Counted from the first letter of the stretch, positions 44,434-54,141 are shown. The stretch: 60,000 bases of DNA from Symsagittifera roscoffensis (GCF_963678635.1 NC_087063.1:35006540-35066539); one strand, 5' to 3'. Numbers and translations: made by a program. The notes: a model not told the origin generated them from the letters alone.

Positions 44434-47400
44434 TTGCATAATTGTTTCAACGTCTAAATTTGCTTCTTTAGCAAAGTCGGTCATTTTTGCTATCAGTTCA
44501 AGAGAATCTGATTTATTCTCTTCAGATTGGAGACTTAGGGGTTCAATTAACCTCAAGGATTTTGTTTTGGTTGCAAAATCATTTTTTGCTTTAACCAGGT
44601 CGTTGAGAAGGTTGTTCTCAACATTGCCTTCATATAAGTCAAGCCATTCTGAATTTTCCAAAGGATCATCAAGTGCAGATACTTCATCTGGAATTTCTTC
44701 ATAAATGTTTTCATTGTTTATATCTGGTATAGATAGCCGTTTGATTTGGTTAATTTGTTTGCCAAATCGGAAGAAATCTGTTATATTTTGAATCGCACTA
44801 CAAGATTCTTCAAAATATTCTGGAGCATCTTCAATGCTGAAGTCTCCTCTGTCACTTATGTTGATTAATTTTTTTTTTCCGCCTTGCACTTGAGCAATGA
44901 CTGGATAGCAATCGTTTTGAAAAATGTTATCATCTTTGTGGAGTACTGAATAACATATTTGTTCTCCATTGTCTAGGATGAACTTTATATCGTTTGGAAT
45001 GGTTTTGTGTTCTAGTTGATATCTTTTGATATCAGCGATGGGTACATTTCGGCTCAATAAGTCAGGAAAGGCTAGGTTTAAACCTGGGGTATAGATTATT
45101 TTCAAATTGTTGAATTTTGTCAATACGACTTGATATTTGAAAAATCTATGAGAAAATTGTCCTTTTCTGGACCATAAGACGAGAATAGGTCTGTGGTCGC
45201 AATATAGGTATAGAGGAAAGGGTGAACCTATAATGTAGAATTCATAGGTTTGCAAAGCAGATATTATTCCACATAATTCACGATGTTGAGTAGACATTTT
45301 CTGCTCAGCTTTATCAAAGACTCTAGAATTGGCAGAAACAATTCTTTTCCCTTCAGGGAAGTCTTGGATGAGTATACATCCGGTTCCTACATTTGAGGAG
45401 TCGGCGTGAATGTGGAATGGGTAGTTTACATCAGGTATGGCATTTGAAATATCATGACAGAATTTGTCTTTCAGTTTTTGAAAAACTTCTTCATGGCATG
45501 GTAGCCAATGAAACTTATCACTACTGTTTGCCAGTTCATATAGACATTTTGCGTCCACATGAAAATTGATGATGTATGTGCTGTAGAATCCCATGACACC
45601 TAATACTCCTAGAACTTCTGTTTTTGATTCAGGGGATTTCAATTTTTTTATGTCATCAATTCGTGAAGCGATTGGGGAAAGACCATCTTTAGAGACAACG
45701 TGGCCTAGAAATTTAACTTTTCTTAGGAAGAAAAAAGTTTTGTCAGGGGCAGCTTTTAAGTTGGCCTTCCGTAAAAGAGAATGATATTCTCGAATTGTGT
45801 CAAACATTTCATTTTTACTTTGACTCTGTAACAGAGTGTCGTCTATGTAAGTAATTGCTTTTTTTTCTTTAATGAGGGGTCCGAAGGCATATCTCATTAG
45901 TTTACTGAATAAATTTGGAAGTGGTTTCAAACCATAGAAACCAACTTGGTAGGTATATTGTCTACCTCCTACAATAAAGCTTGTTAATTTCTGTGCCTCA
46001 TCTGTTAGAGGTACTTGATGGTAGGCACAAGAGAGATCACTACTTGTGAAGTATGATCCGTTTATTCGGGTCATGAGAACTTGTAGTGGTTCTAATGGCC
46101 AACTACAATTGCTAGTATCTGTGATTGAGTTTAGATACCTAGCATCCAAGACCAACTTAACGTAGTCTTTTTTTGGAAGAATGATGACTGGATTTACGAA
46201 CCATGAGTTCATATCATAGGGTTGTTTTTTGAACGTTGCGTCCTTTTTGAGTGGTATATGGAATTTATGTTTTGTTTTTCCAATATCATATTTGTGATGA
46301 GAATAAACATCTTGATCCTCTATCAGCATTTGAATTAGATCTGCAAATTCATCATCCGATATATCACTTTGTGTGAAATCGAAGTCAGATAAAAATTTAA
46401 TAGTAGTTTCGATTTTTTCCAAAGTACTACTATTGTCCTTATCAATTGAGGAGTATTGGGTAAAGGTTTCGTTGACTAGAAAGGCAATTAGCCGATCATT
46501 ATGTTCTTTGTTTCGGTACTTTTTAAATTGTTCTTTCAAGGGAGGCCTGCAAAGGTTCTTTGCATCATTAGAAAAGTCGGTTGCTATTTCGTTTTCATTT
46601 TTGCATACTTTGACTATATCTGAACCAATTTGTTCAAATATTTCTGATACATTCTCTGTATCAAACACTTCAAGGGCAGGCATGTCCTTGATTTCTTGTC
46701 CTGAAACATAGACAAATATAGTAATTCCAGAATGTTGGAATACATCGACAATGATTTTGGAAACTTCTTCCCAATTCATTTTATATAAGCCACAAGCAAT
46801 TTTGGGCATTGCGATAGATCGAATGTTATTTGCTATAGCATGATCTTTCATTTCGGACAAGGTATTGAATATAGCGTCGTAAGTGGGTTTCTGAAAGTAC
46901 CTCTGTTTGGTAATCAGGTTATATATGATTTGTCCAGATTTTGGATCAGTGAAGATGAGAATATCGTTAATGTTAGCATGTATTGAGTTACAAAAGTGTC
47001 GTAGCTCAGGATACCTTTTGCTAATTGATTCAGCAAATCCTTTTTTCATTGCCCTATCTGCAGAGATTGTATGGGCAATGGGCATATTCGATTCGAATAT
47101 GGACCTTTTTTTGAAGTCTACATATTGTAGACAGGGGCCGGATAATTGAGTATTACTTTCCTGTGTTGTATTGACAACAGTATTCAGCATGAAACAGCTA
47201 TCGAATTCTGAACTTTCATTTAAAATTCTCGTTGTGAACTCATCACAATCGTGGATAGCAAATATTTTATCCTCGTATCCTTGAATATCAGTTACTGCAT
47301 AGCCTAGTACACACTTGTTTAGTGTGACAGGATGATCTTTCTGATTCTCAATTAGGATAGGTAGGCTTTGCTCAATTTGAGTACAAACTGTGTTAATGAA

Positions 47401-48027
47401 AACCAATTCGGTTTTGGTTGTATTTTTATGAGGCAGGAATGTAGTCCCTTTTTCAAAGTATGAATTTGGTTCAGCCAAGTGTTTGTATAAGTATGTAGAG
47501 CGTGCTGGAATGAACAGGGGTTCTTTCAAGTTAATTGAGACAATTTTTGAAACGTTAGGATATTCTTTATCGTTGTTCATCAACCCGTATGATATTACAC
47601 CTTCTTTTGATTTGAGCTCAACTGCGGGGATATCAAAGTAGAGAGCTTTTAAGAAGAGATGACAAAAGTCTACTCCTAACAGATTAGCAGTCTTCTCTTC
47701 AGTTATCCACACTTTGTGGTTAGATGGATAATTTCCATCAGTGTCGAAACCAGATTGAATAGATGTATGGCCAAACATACGTATATCAGATCCATTATAA
47801 GTCTTTGCTTTAATTTTGGATCGGTAAATTGTCATTTTTTGACCTAATTTTTCCAATTCTTGATAAGTTGGGTAGTTTATGATACTACAAGTTGATCCTG
47901 GATCAATCATGAATTCAATTTTAAGTCCACTATTATTATTTTTGTCTCCGGTGGCAAAATGATATAAGCTAAGATATATCCTTGATTTAGGATTACTATC
48001 ATCGCTTGGTTTCGGAGACTTTAATAG
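44431..48027 (-). CDS. Pol: protease, TARG1-like macro domain, reverse transcriptase, RNase H
   Basis: Entered by -1 frameshift at 48027; the first ATG is at 47910, and residue numbers here count from it. Retropepsin: DPGST at 3-7, preceded by the expected hydrophobic strand, so the ATG is not the true start. Macro domain at about 260-405 (complement of 47133-46696): ITKQRYFQKPTY (333-344), MPKIACGLYKMNWEEV (368-383) and a final strand ITIFVYV (396-402) match TARG1/OARD1 macrodomains. RT at about 560-740: SDLSCAYHQV with D625, GFYGLKPLPNLFSKLM and YIDD at 688-691. RNase H at about 830-955: HADSSN (D836), HREL (E878), YCDHRP (D905), D950. Then a roughly 200-residue acidic spacer, ending at TAG (44431-44433). 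No visible damage to the enzymes, but the macro domain has Tyr376 where TARG1 has its catalytic Asp. Confidence 0.93.
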   Translation of the reverse strand, partial: LLKSPKPSDDSNPKSRIYLSLYHFATGDKNNNSGLKIEFMIDPGSTCSIINYPTYQELEKLGQKMTIYRSKIKAKTYNGSDIRMFGHTSIQSGFDTDGNYPSNHKVWITEEKTANLLGVDFCHLFLKALYFDIPAVELKSKEGVISYGLMNNDKEYPNVSKIVSINLKEPLFIPARSTYLYKHLAEPNSYFEKGTTFLPHKNTTKTELVFINTVCTQIEQSLPILIENQKDHPVTLNKCVLGYAVTDIQGYEDKIFAIHDCDEFTTRILNESSEFDSCFMLNTVVNTTQESNTQLSGPCLQYVDFKKRSIFESNMPIAHTISADRAMKKGFAESISKRYPELRHFCNSIHANINDILIFTDPKSGQIIYNLITKQRYFQKPTYDAIFNTLSEMKDHAIANNIRSIAMPKIACGLYKMNWEEVSKIIVDVFQHSGITIFVYVSGQEIKDMPALEVFDTENVSEIFEQIGSDIVKVCKNENEIATDFSNDAKNLCRPPLKEQFKKYRNKEHNDRLIAFLVNETFTQYSSIDKDNSSTLEKIETTIKFLSDFDFTQSDISDDEFADLIQMLIEDQDVYSHHKYDIGKTKHKFHIPLKKDATFKKQPYDMNSWFVNPVIILPKKDYVKLVLDARYLNSITDTSNCSWPLEPLQVLMTRINGSYFTSSDLSCAYHQVPLTDEAQKLTSFIVGGRQYTYQVGFYGLKPLPNLFSKLMRYAFGPLIKEKKAITYIDDTLLQSQSKNEMFDTIREYHSLLRKANLKAAPDKTFFFLRKVKFLGHVVSKDGLSPIASRIDDIKKLKSPESKTEVLGVLGVMGFYSTYIINFHVDAKCLYELANSSDKFHWLPCHEEVFQKLKDKFCHDISNAIPDVNYPFHIHADSSNVGTGCILIQDFPEGKRIVSANSRVFDKAEQKMSTQHRELCGIISALQTYEFYIIGSPFPLYLYCDHRPILVLWSRKGQFSHRFFKYQVVLTKFNNLKIIYTPGLNLAFPDLLSRNVPIADIKRYQLEHKTIPNDIKFILDNGEQICYSVLHKDDNIFQNDCYPVIAQVQGGKKKLINISDRGDFSIEDAPEYFEESCSAIQNITDFFRFGKQINQIKRLSIPDINNENIYEEIPDEVSALDDPLENSEWLDLYEGNVENNLLNDLVKAKNDFATKTKSLRLIEPLSLQSEENKSDSLELIAKMTDFAKEANLDVETIMQ

Positions 48028-48033
48028 TTTAAA
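47944..48033 (-). promoter_or_regulatory. -1 programmed ribosomal frameshift signal between gag tail and pol
   Basis: The heptamer T TTA AAC (complement of 48027-48033) is in the gag-tail frame, followed at once by TAT TAA. Seven nucleotides after it, GTCTCCG (complement of 48013-48019) can pair perfectly with CGGAGAC (complement of 47944-47950) across a 62-nt loop that itself contains short stems. The -1 frame leads directly into the protease. All three hallmarks (heptamer, spacer, stem) are present. Confidence 0.85.
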
Positions 48034-48527
48034 GGAAAGAAATCAGTGATAGCATCACAGTAATTGACTTCATCCTCAACCCAATGGGTAGTTTCAGACT
48101 GTATTTGATTCGATCTAAAATTTGGTGATTGAGATCGCGTTGAGTCTCGACTGTTATTGCTATTATAGCTTCCAGTGTTATATGGTCGACCTCTAGGGTT
48201 ACTATTGAATTGCCTATTTTCTTGGTCGTAGAACTGTTTAGCAACTTGTTCATTTTCTCTGAATTTGTTTTCTCTGGGATACCTATCATCATAGGTTTGG
48301 GGTCTTTTGTTATTGAAAGACGATTGTGCATTAGCCTTTTGGAAATTGTTTCCGTTATAGTTATAATTATGGCGAATGCCATAGTTATTTTGGCTAGGAT
48401 TTGAATTGTTAGTAGATCTGTTTTGGTTATCCCAAAACCGGTTGCTTGGGTTAGGGTTACTCTGGTTAGGGAAGTTATTTGGTCTTCGATTTCGTTTATA
48501 ATCAGTTTCAAATGAAACTCTTCGTTC
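48021..48527 (-). CDS. Gag C-terminal tail, Asn/Arg/Gln-rich, in a shifted frame
   Basis: This 168-codon frame follows the zinc-knuckle part of gag, displaced by +1 (equivalently -2) at an A7 tract. It is rich in Asn, Arg, Gln and Ser (short runs such as RNRRPNNFPNQSNPNPSN), as expected for a nucleic-acid-binding, disordered nucleocapsid tail, and ends exactly at the T TTA AAC TAT TAA frameshift site, which identifies it as the coding frame. The overlapping -1 frame is also open (to 48029) but is an Ile/Thr-rich translation without nucleocapsid character. How ribosomes reach this frame from gag is unclear: either a one-base A-tract expansion has broken gag in this copy or slippage at the A-run is used. 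Confidence 0.75.
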   Translation of the reverse strand, partial: ERRVSFETDYKRNRRPNNFPNQSNPNPSNRFWDNQNRSTNNSNPSQNNYGIRHNYNYNGNNFQKANAQSSFNNKRPQTYDDRYPRENKFRENEQVAKQFYDQENRQFNSNPRGRPYNTGSYNSNNSRDSTRSQSPNFRSNQIQSETTHWVEDEVNYCDAITDFFPLNY

Positions 48528-49425
48528 ATTTTTTTGTTGTGAGCTCTTTTCGCAACTTATTTACTTCGTCCTGAACTTGCTTTTTTGAACATCTAGATAT
48601 AGAATGTCCATTCATTCTGCAATATTCGCAGAATCGTGTACTATTAGGTCTTCCCTTGATGTCAGGGTGACGTCGTTGAAATGAATTCTGATCATTGATT
48701 GCACTAACTTCTTGATTCTTGATCAATTTAGTTAGTTCTTTAATTTGAGTTTCTAATGAAGTCATTTTATCCGTTGTTGACTTATTAGCAGGATCAGTTG
48801 CAACAATGAATGTTAGATCCTTAGTGATTACATGATTTGTGAATTGATCCCAATTGGCATTTGGATGCTCTATCATGTATTCATGAGCTTTTTGCTTAAG
48901 GGCTAGAGGTCTTAGTCCCTTAATTGAGAAATCGATATACTTTTGACTTCTTTGTCTGGTTTGTACAGTTCTCTCAGCATTTTGAGCAGCTTCAGTAGCA
49001 TGAACGGTTTCATCAATACTTTCGGGCCATCCTCTATCTACAGAAGATTTAATTCTGTGGAAGTAATTTTTTATTAATTCGCCATCTTGGCGAGCTGCAT
49101 TTTCAGCATCAATTCTATGTTTGAATTGATCTCGTCCGTCAGTAAATCTGTTTAGGAAGAGATCTTTGAGTTGTGCCCATGTGGTAGCATTGGTTACATT
49201 ATCATTGAACCATTCAAGAGATGTATCAGTTAACAATGATCCGAATAGGGATCGTTGTCTGCTATCATAGCTGCGTCGTGCATCATTATCAGCAGGTCTT
49301 TGACCTAATGAGAAAAGAATTTTGTTTTCAACTGAATTCCAAAAAGCTGTAGCATTTTGGTTCGGATCGTTTCCCAAAAATGTCATTAAAGACAAGTTGG
49401 GATGGGATATTGGGGTATCAGCCAT
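48526..49425 (-). CDS. Gag (matrix/capsid-like part with CCHC zinc knuckle), 299 residues
   Basis: The structural protein of the element. The central part (SLEWFNDNV, TTWAQLKDLFLNRFTDGRD) matches the 'retrotransposon gag' capsid pattern with its conserved Trp and 'xxF.xRF' region. A Lys/Glu coiled segment (about 220-245) follows, then one zinc knuckle, Cys266-X2-Cys269-X4-His274-X4-Cys279 (CEYCRMNGHSISRC). It starts at an ATG about 220 bp inside the 5' LTR. The frame ends TTKK-TGA directly after an A7 run (complement of 48529-48535), while the natural continuation lies in another frame (48021-48527). Start and domain order are well supported; the stop is probably a lesion or slippage site rather than the biological C-terminus. 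Confidence 0.9.
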   Translation of the reverse strand: MADTPISHPNLSLMTFLGNDPNQNATAFWNSVENKILFSLGQRPADNDARRSYDSRQRSLFGSLLTDTSLEWFNDNVTNATTWAQLKDLFLNRFTDGRDQFKHRIDAENAARQDGELIKNYFHRIKSSVDRGWPESIDETVHATEAAQNAERTVQTRQRSQKYIDFSIKGLRPLALKQKAHEYMIEHPNANWDQFTNHVITKDLTFIVATDPANKSTTDKMTSLETQIKELTKLIKNQEVSAINDQNSFQRRHPDIKGRPNSTRFCEYCRMNGHSISRCSKKQVQDEVNKLRKELTTKK

Positions 49426-49629
49426 TTTATATTTAGTTTAGAACTTAAAAAAAAAGATAGAAAAGTTTATAAATTTGTTTAGAGAACTTAAATTTCCGAT
49501 TTGGAAATTTATTACTTCTCTTTATTTGTAAGAGAAATTTCAACAATTCTCCAGTTTGAGAATTGGAATCTTTGCTGCTTATCTCTTTTTGAGACTTTAG
49601 CAATTTTTGCGAATTTTTAGAAGGTGTGC
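49426..49629 (-). other. 5' leader of the retroelement
   Basis: About 200 bp between the primer-binding site and the gag ATG, the position expected for packaging and splice-donor signals. I see no obvious ORF here. Confidence 0.6.
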
Positions 49630-49645
49630 CTCACTGGTCGCACCA
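49630..49645 (-). other. Primer-binding site
   Basis: On the element strand, three bases after the LTR end, is TGGTGCGACCAGTGAG. The opening TGG would pair with a tRNA CCA end; the complement CTCAC then TGGTCGCACCA fits a T-stem plus acceptor strand. I cannot name the tRNA. Confidence 0.75.
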
Positions 49646-49648
49646 ATT

Positions 49649-50325
49649 TATTACGCTAGCAAAAACTCTTTACGTCGGACAAAACGCTTGCTAGGAATAA
49701 AGGGTCCTTTCTACTTTCTATCTTAGAAAGTAAATCTAAAATTCGCTGAGAAATATTTTATTAAAAAAAGAAGTTAGTATGAATTTACAGCAAGTTGCCT
49801 TTTGACTCAATATTTATTTTTTACGGTGAGATAGAAGATATTATTCTCTGAGATTGAATATTATTTTAGAGAAGGGTTGGGGTGGTTGAGGAGAGTGGTG
49901 GTGGTGGTAGAAGAGAAGTTGTTGGGATATTAGAGAGGGAGGTTGTGGTGTTAGAAGAGAAATTGTTGGGAATGAATTCCCGTAGTTTTGAGCTTCTATT
50001 TATACTCAGATGGGGAAATCACGCCACTTTTCGTATCAAATGAGAAGTTTCTTTTAACTTCGTATTCTTTATTCGTACATTCGTATTTTACGAGAAGAAG
50101 GTTTCGTATGCTTGTACTTTACGAGAGGAATCGTTATTATTCGTATTGAATGAGAATAGTCGTTTCAATTCTCAATGCTTAAAACGTTATACGAATTATT
50201 CCAATAGCATTTCCCTTCCTTTTGCAAGGGAATAAAAACATATTTCTTTAGTGGTGGCGGCGGCGTCACATTTTGTGAACGCAATAAAATAATTCATGTT
50301 TCTGTTTCTATTTGAAATCAGAACA
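49649..50325 (-). repeat. 5' LTR (677 bp)
   Basis: Same ends as the 3' LTR (TGTTCTG...GCGTAATA in element orientation). TATAAATA is the complement of 49997-50004 and AATAAA the complement of 49757-49762. I count about six substitutions against the other LTR outside the tandem expansion. Confidence 0.95.
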
Positions 50326-50811
50326 ACGTGACACGGAATATTTGCGATCGATGGGTTTGTCTCCAGACAAATATCGATTTCTTAAATTGCGATTTTTTTT
50401 GAGAATTTTAAAAATATTATTTGCAAAAATTTTGTCTTGAGCTCAAACTTAAAAAGGTGTTTCACATATGATTATTTTTTGTAAAGTTACGGGGGTTAAA
50501 AGATAGCTGATTTGGTCGAATTGGGTTAATTATCGCACGATATATTTCCTGCTATTAACGCGCACGCGGATATTTAATTCCTCGTAGAACTCGTTTCAAA
50601 TTAAATGAAGACATATTATTTAGTCGATTCAAATTTTTGCTATATGCAAAAAATAACACTCGGTACTTAACCTATCGTGTGGGGGAATGATTTTCAAACA
50701 AAGTTCCTTTATTTTAATTTTTTTTGAAAATTTCAAAACGAACACTACTCCATAGACCTTAAACAGTAGTAGGTACAATATCCAGGGCTTTGCCCTGATG
50801 CGAGCCTTTGC
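50326..50811 (+). repeat. Family I interspersed repeat, right piece split by the retroelement
   Basis: It starts with the second ACGT target duplication and continues GACACGGAATATTTGCGATCG, the normal family-I sequence after its first 23 bases, to the tail CAGGGCTTTGCCCTGATGCG. Confidence 0.85.
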
Positions 50812-50878
50812 TTCAATTAGTATTTGAAAAGATTGTCCTTTTTGGAACGAGAAGGTACTATAAGCAGAAGGAATTTCT

Positions 50879-51265
50879 CAAAGGTGGGGGCGGATTTTCA
50901 ATTTTTTTTTGAAAGTTATGTCGACCTCTTTTTTAGGTCGACCAAATTGATTTTCTGAGCTCCCTCCAACCACTATAAATACTATAAAGACCCTAATTTG
51001 ACCAATTTTTCTCCCCCGCAGGCAAACTTTCGAAAAAAGGCCAAAAAAAAGCATTTTTAGGCCTTTTTGAGAAAATTCGACCTCAAAATTTACTATAGAT
51101 TGGCGCCCAAGGCGCCTTTAGAAAAATTTTAAAATCAGTCAGCCAAAATGGGTATCTTAAAATAGTACAAAGGGGGGACCCTTTGGGTCGGCAGGGGTCG
51201 AACCCCTAAGAAGAGGAAATCGTCCAATCCCCCGCCCCCCCCCCCCCTAAATCCGCTACTGACTA
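50879..51265 (-). mobile_element. hAT-type MITE (family II), long copy
   Basis: It ends AAATCCGCTACTG, complement CAGTAGCGGATTT, and carries the shared 'aggtcgaccaaattgattttctgagc' block and a C-run. The left end (GGTGGGGGCGGATTTTC) is less clear. Confidence 0.55.
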
Positions 51266-54096
51266 TAGGCACTTTGAAGAGCGGTTTTTAAATTTTAAAA
51301 TTTGAACTGATGTGAGAACTATTGTATACATGAGTAGCTTTAAAAAATGCTGCCTTAATTTAAAAAAAGAGTTTAAATGTTCTATTTTAAAGAACAGTTT
51401 TCATGGTGCTTTGTGAGTTTCATCGTGAATGTTATCCCCGTGCAATTTTTCTATCAAATTTGTTACCAGCTTAGGTCCGGTCGTTTGGGTGCTAAGACAG
51501 GAGATTTTTTTTTCTTCAAATTTTAGTTATTCTGAGGTAGTGTTGAAACCTTCCAAAACGTGCCTGATCTAAAATTTGCATTTTTGGCGTGTTTTTTTTT
51601 GCAAAATTTCTCCTGCTGTTTCTCGGAAAATCAGTTAAGTCAATCTAAAAAGATTTTTTGAAAATGTCTTGAAAGTTTTCTTCCCCGCACACCCCCCACC
51701 CCCTGAGAAACTCCTAGATGGGTCCTGCTCCCATAGAATGTGAGATGGGCATTTGTCTACCCCCTGTAGTCCCTCATTTTCAACTGAATTTGATCTTATC
51801 GGGGAGAAACGTCCTTACAACCGGACGCCGTTTGCGGGTTTCATGTGGTTTCTTTCAAATATCAAGTGAATTAGGCGGTTTTGCTTAAGAAAATACGTTT
51901 TTTCTTCTCGCGGTCTTATAATTGTAAAACACTTAGAACGACACTTTCAATTATTCAAAAGGTTCTCTCAGTTCTTAGCAGCGTGTGAAATGTGCAAATT
52001 CAATTAGGGCAACCCTTCACAATACTGATAAACCAGAAGTTAAGATAGCGCTTGAGAATGAGGGAGAAAAAATGAAAGGAGTAGTCAATTATAAAACAAA
52101 ACGGCTCCTTTTAATCTCACATTTTTTAATTCCATTTTATTCATGCAGCTAAATAGCACCAACAAAATTTTTAATGTAATGCTAATTTGAAGCGGTTTGA
52201 TTGCAAAAAAAAAAGAGTTAATTTAAAAATTTGAGCTCCCCGCCAAATCTGCAGATAATATCACATATCAATTTAGGAGCACGCTTGTCCGCCGGCATAA
52301 TAGTGACAAGAGTCTTATGCGAATATCAATTCTGCCTCAATACCTGTTAACCCTAATGGCTCGATCGCATACTCGAACAACTTTTTCATAAACATATTTT
52401 TTAAAGCAAAATGGGCTTAACTATGTGAGGTAAGGTTAACGGTTGTAATAGCACGTTCAAATGACATCCGGGAGGTTAATTCACGTGATATCCGGGTGCG
52501 AATGATCGTCAGTCGGAAATTAAAGCGGACAATTGAGGGGAGGGCAGGATACAAAAATTAATTAATCTTGCTGTGTTTTCGACCTCTCAAAGGGACAGAC
52601 CAACTGGGTTGATGTGGAAAAAATGTGTTTTTGTTTCCACGTGATTATGTGAAATAATTAGTACCTGCTAATGCGGGACGAATTTTGTCAAAAAATACCC
52701 GCATGGTTCTTTGATGTAGTTTTCAATAACAATTGGTACTTTAAAAGCTTCATTTAACAATCCATGTTAGCCACTAAAGCCACTGATTGTTGATTTTAGT
52801 TTCGTGTTTATTGGTTCTTCAGCTGCGCACTTATTTGAAGAAACAAAAATTGAACTGATTCAAAAATTGAAGAAACAAAATATGAAGAAACAAAAATTGA
52901 TAGTTTCTTCCTAATTTATCGGTTTAATTTTCTCTTGCCTGTGGACGCTCTAAGTGGAAAAAGTCAATCCTAAAAAAGTGAATCCGAAAAAGTCAAAAAA
53001 TTTCTAAAAATACGATAGTAAAAAAGAAAAGTTTAATTTTTGAGTGTTTTCTTTCTAAATATATTTTGAAAAAAAGTAGAAAAAAATTATACTTGATAAA
53101 AATTATATACCCCGCTAAAAAAAACTTGGTCAACACATACACAATCTCGCACGCTTGGTTATTCAAAATTGAACTGAAAGGTACCAAAAAATGTCTAACA
53201 AGAGAGACTACTACCTAAAAGAATAACTGCTAGAATAGTTACTATATTGCTATTATGTTACTGAGCACGGAATTTGTGAGGCAACCCTAGTTTTGCTGAC
53301 TCTGTTGGCTTCTGGATTGGATTTATGTGTTCGGATGTTATTTAGATTTTTGATGCGTATATCTTTTGTCCTCGATGACTCAAAAATGACTCAAAGGTTT
53401 CAAAAAGTTTCCAAACATAAAAAAACTTAAAACTAAAACTACCGAAACAAATTGTCTCTCACACACATACACAAAAACACACACTCACAAACATAATCGC
53501 GCCTGTTCGTTGTTCAAAAATGGCATAAAGTTATCAAAACACATAAAATTTCCATTTTGGCAGTTTATCTTTTTTTAAATACAAAGTCTGTGAAGCAAAC
53601 CTAAATTTGCTAAGCTGCTGATGTGATACTCAGCACACAATTTGTTGGGGTCAGATTTGAGTTTAGTTTTTTAGAATATATTTTAATCATTTATGTGAAA
53701 TTTTGGTTTTTACGGAGGACAATAATAAAATGCGCAATATTTTGTTGAAATTTTTAAAAATTTTGAGCTAGTGTAAAAGTAAGGTATTGAAAAAGTACTT
53801 TGCTTAGAAAAAAATTATTGAGAACCGATAAAGTAATGATTATCGAGAAAATAATAACTGCTAGCATAATTGCTATTTTGCTAGTATTTTCCTGAGCACG
53901 AAGCCTGTGAGGCAATCCTAGTTTTGCTTAGTTTTTGGTTCTGTTGGTCGCTGGATTGGAGATAGGTGTTCAGATAATGTTTAGATTTTTGTTGCGAATA
54001 TCTTTTATACTCGGTGATTTGAAAAATGACACGAATGACTCAAATTATTTTCCCAACAAAAAAACTGAAACAAAAACAACCGAAACAGATTGTGTA

Positions 54097-54102
<6 letters not shown>
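51266..54102. other. Intronic, no exon seen; family-II-like sequence at about 51480-51740
   Basis: A further degraded family-II block ends near CTCCTAGATGGGTCCTGC. Bases 53220-53660 and 53850-54320 are diverged copies of one another (shared CTGAGCACG, GTGAGGCAA(C/T)CCTAGTTTTGCT, CAGCACAC segments), a second-order repeat of about 650-bp spacing. Confidence 0.45.

Positions 54103-54141
<39 letters not shown>

Larger units (their letters stand above)
36587..50325 (-). mobile_element. Env-bearing Ty3/Gypsy-type LTR element with a macro domain and an antisense gene
   Basis: This 13,739-bp element lies between two LTRs and exact ACGT target duplications (36583-36586 and 50326-50329). Order on the minus strand: 5' LTR, PBS, gag, gag tail, pol (protease, macro, RT, RNase H), TAG, integrase, env, accessory ORF, PPT, 3' LTR. 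Integrase downstream of RNase H and a GPY/F module place it with Ty3/Gypsy (Metaviridae-like). It is long for that group, through the macro insertion, a roughly 200-residue spacer before integrase, a roughly 200-residue integrase tail, env, the accessory ORF and the opposite-strand gene. Visible lesions are few: an A7-associated frame break in gag and one TAG in pol, both possibly recoding sites. It sits antisense in a Kv channel intron. Confidence 0.93.

Noticed and set aside
44360-44704. Plus-strand ORF of 114 codons opposite the pol C-terminus, and similar plus-strand frames at 46373-46711 and 46907-47149
   Set aside because: They are shadows of the minus-strand pol frame, with no start context, splice sites or domain, unlike the spliced antisense gene at 41525.
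48029-48529. A 166-codon open frame overlapping the gag tail, starting at an ATG that overlaps the gag stop (ATGA)
   Set aside because: Its translation is an Ile/Thr-rich string without motifs. The alternative frame over the same bases is Asn/Arg/Gln-rich, continues the zinc-knuckle protein logically and ends at the T TTA AAC site leading into pol.
51190-51206. GGGGTCGAACCCCT, resembling a tRNA B-box
   Set aside because: It is a short palindrome inside a hAT-type MITE with no A-box, acceptor stem or cloverleaf around it.
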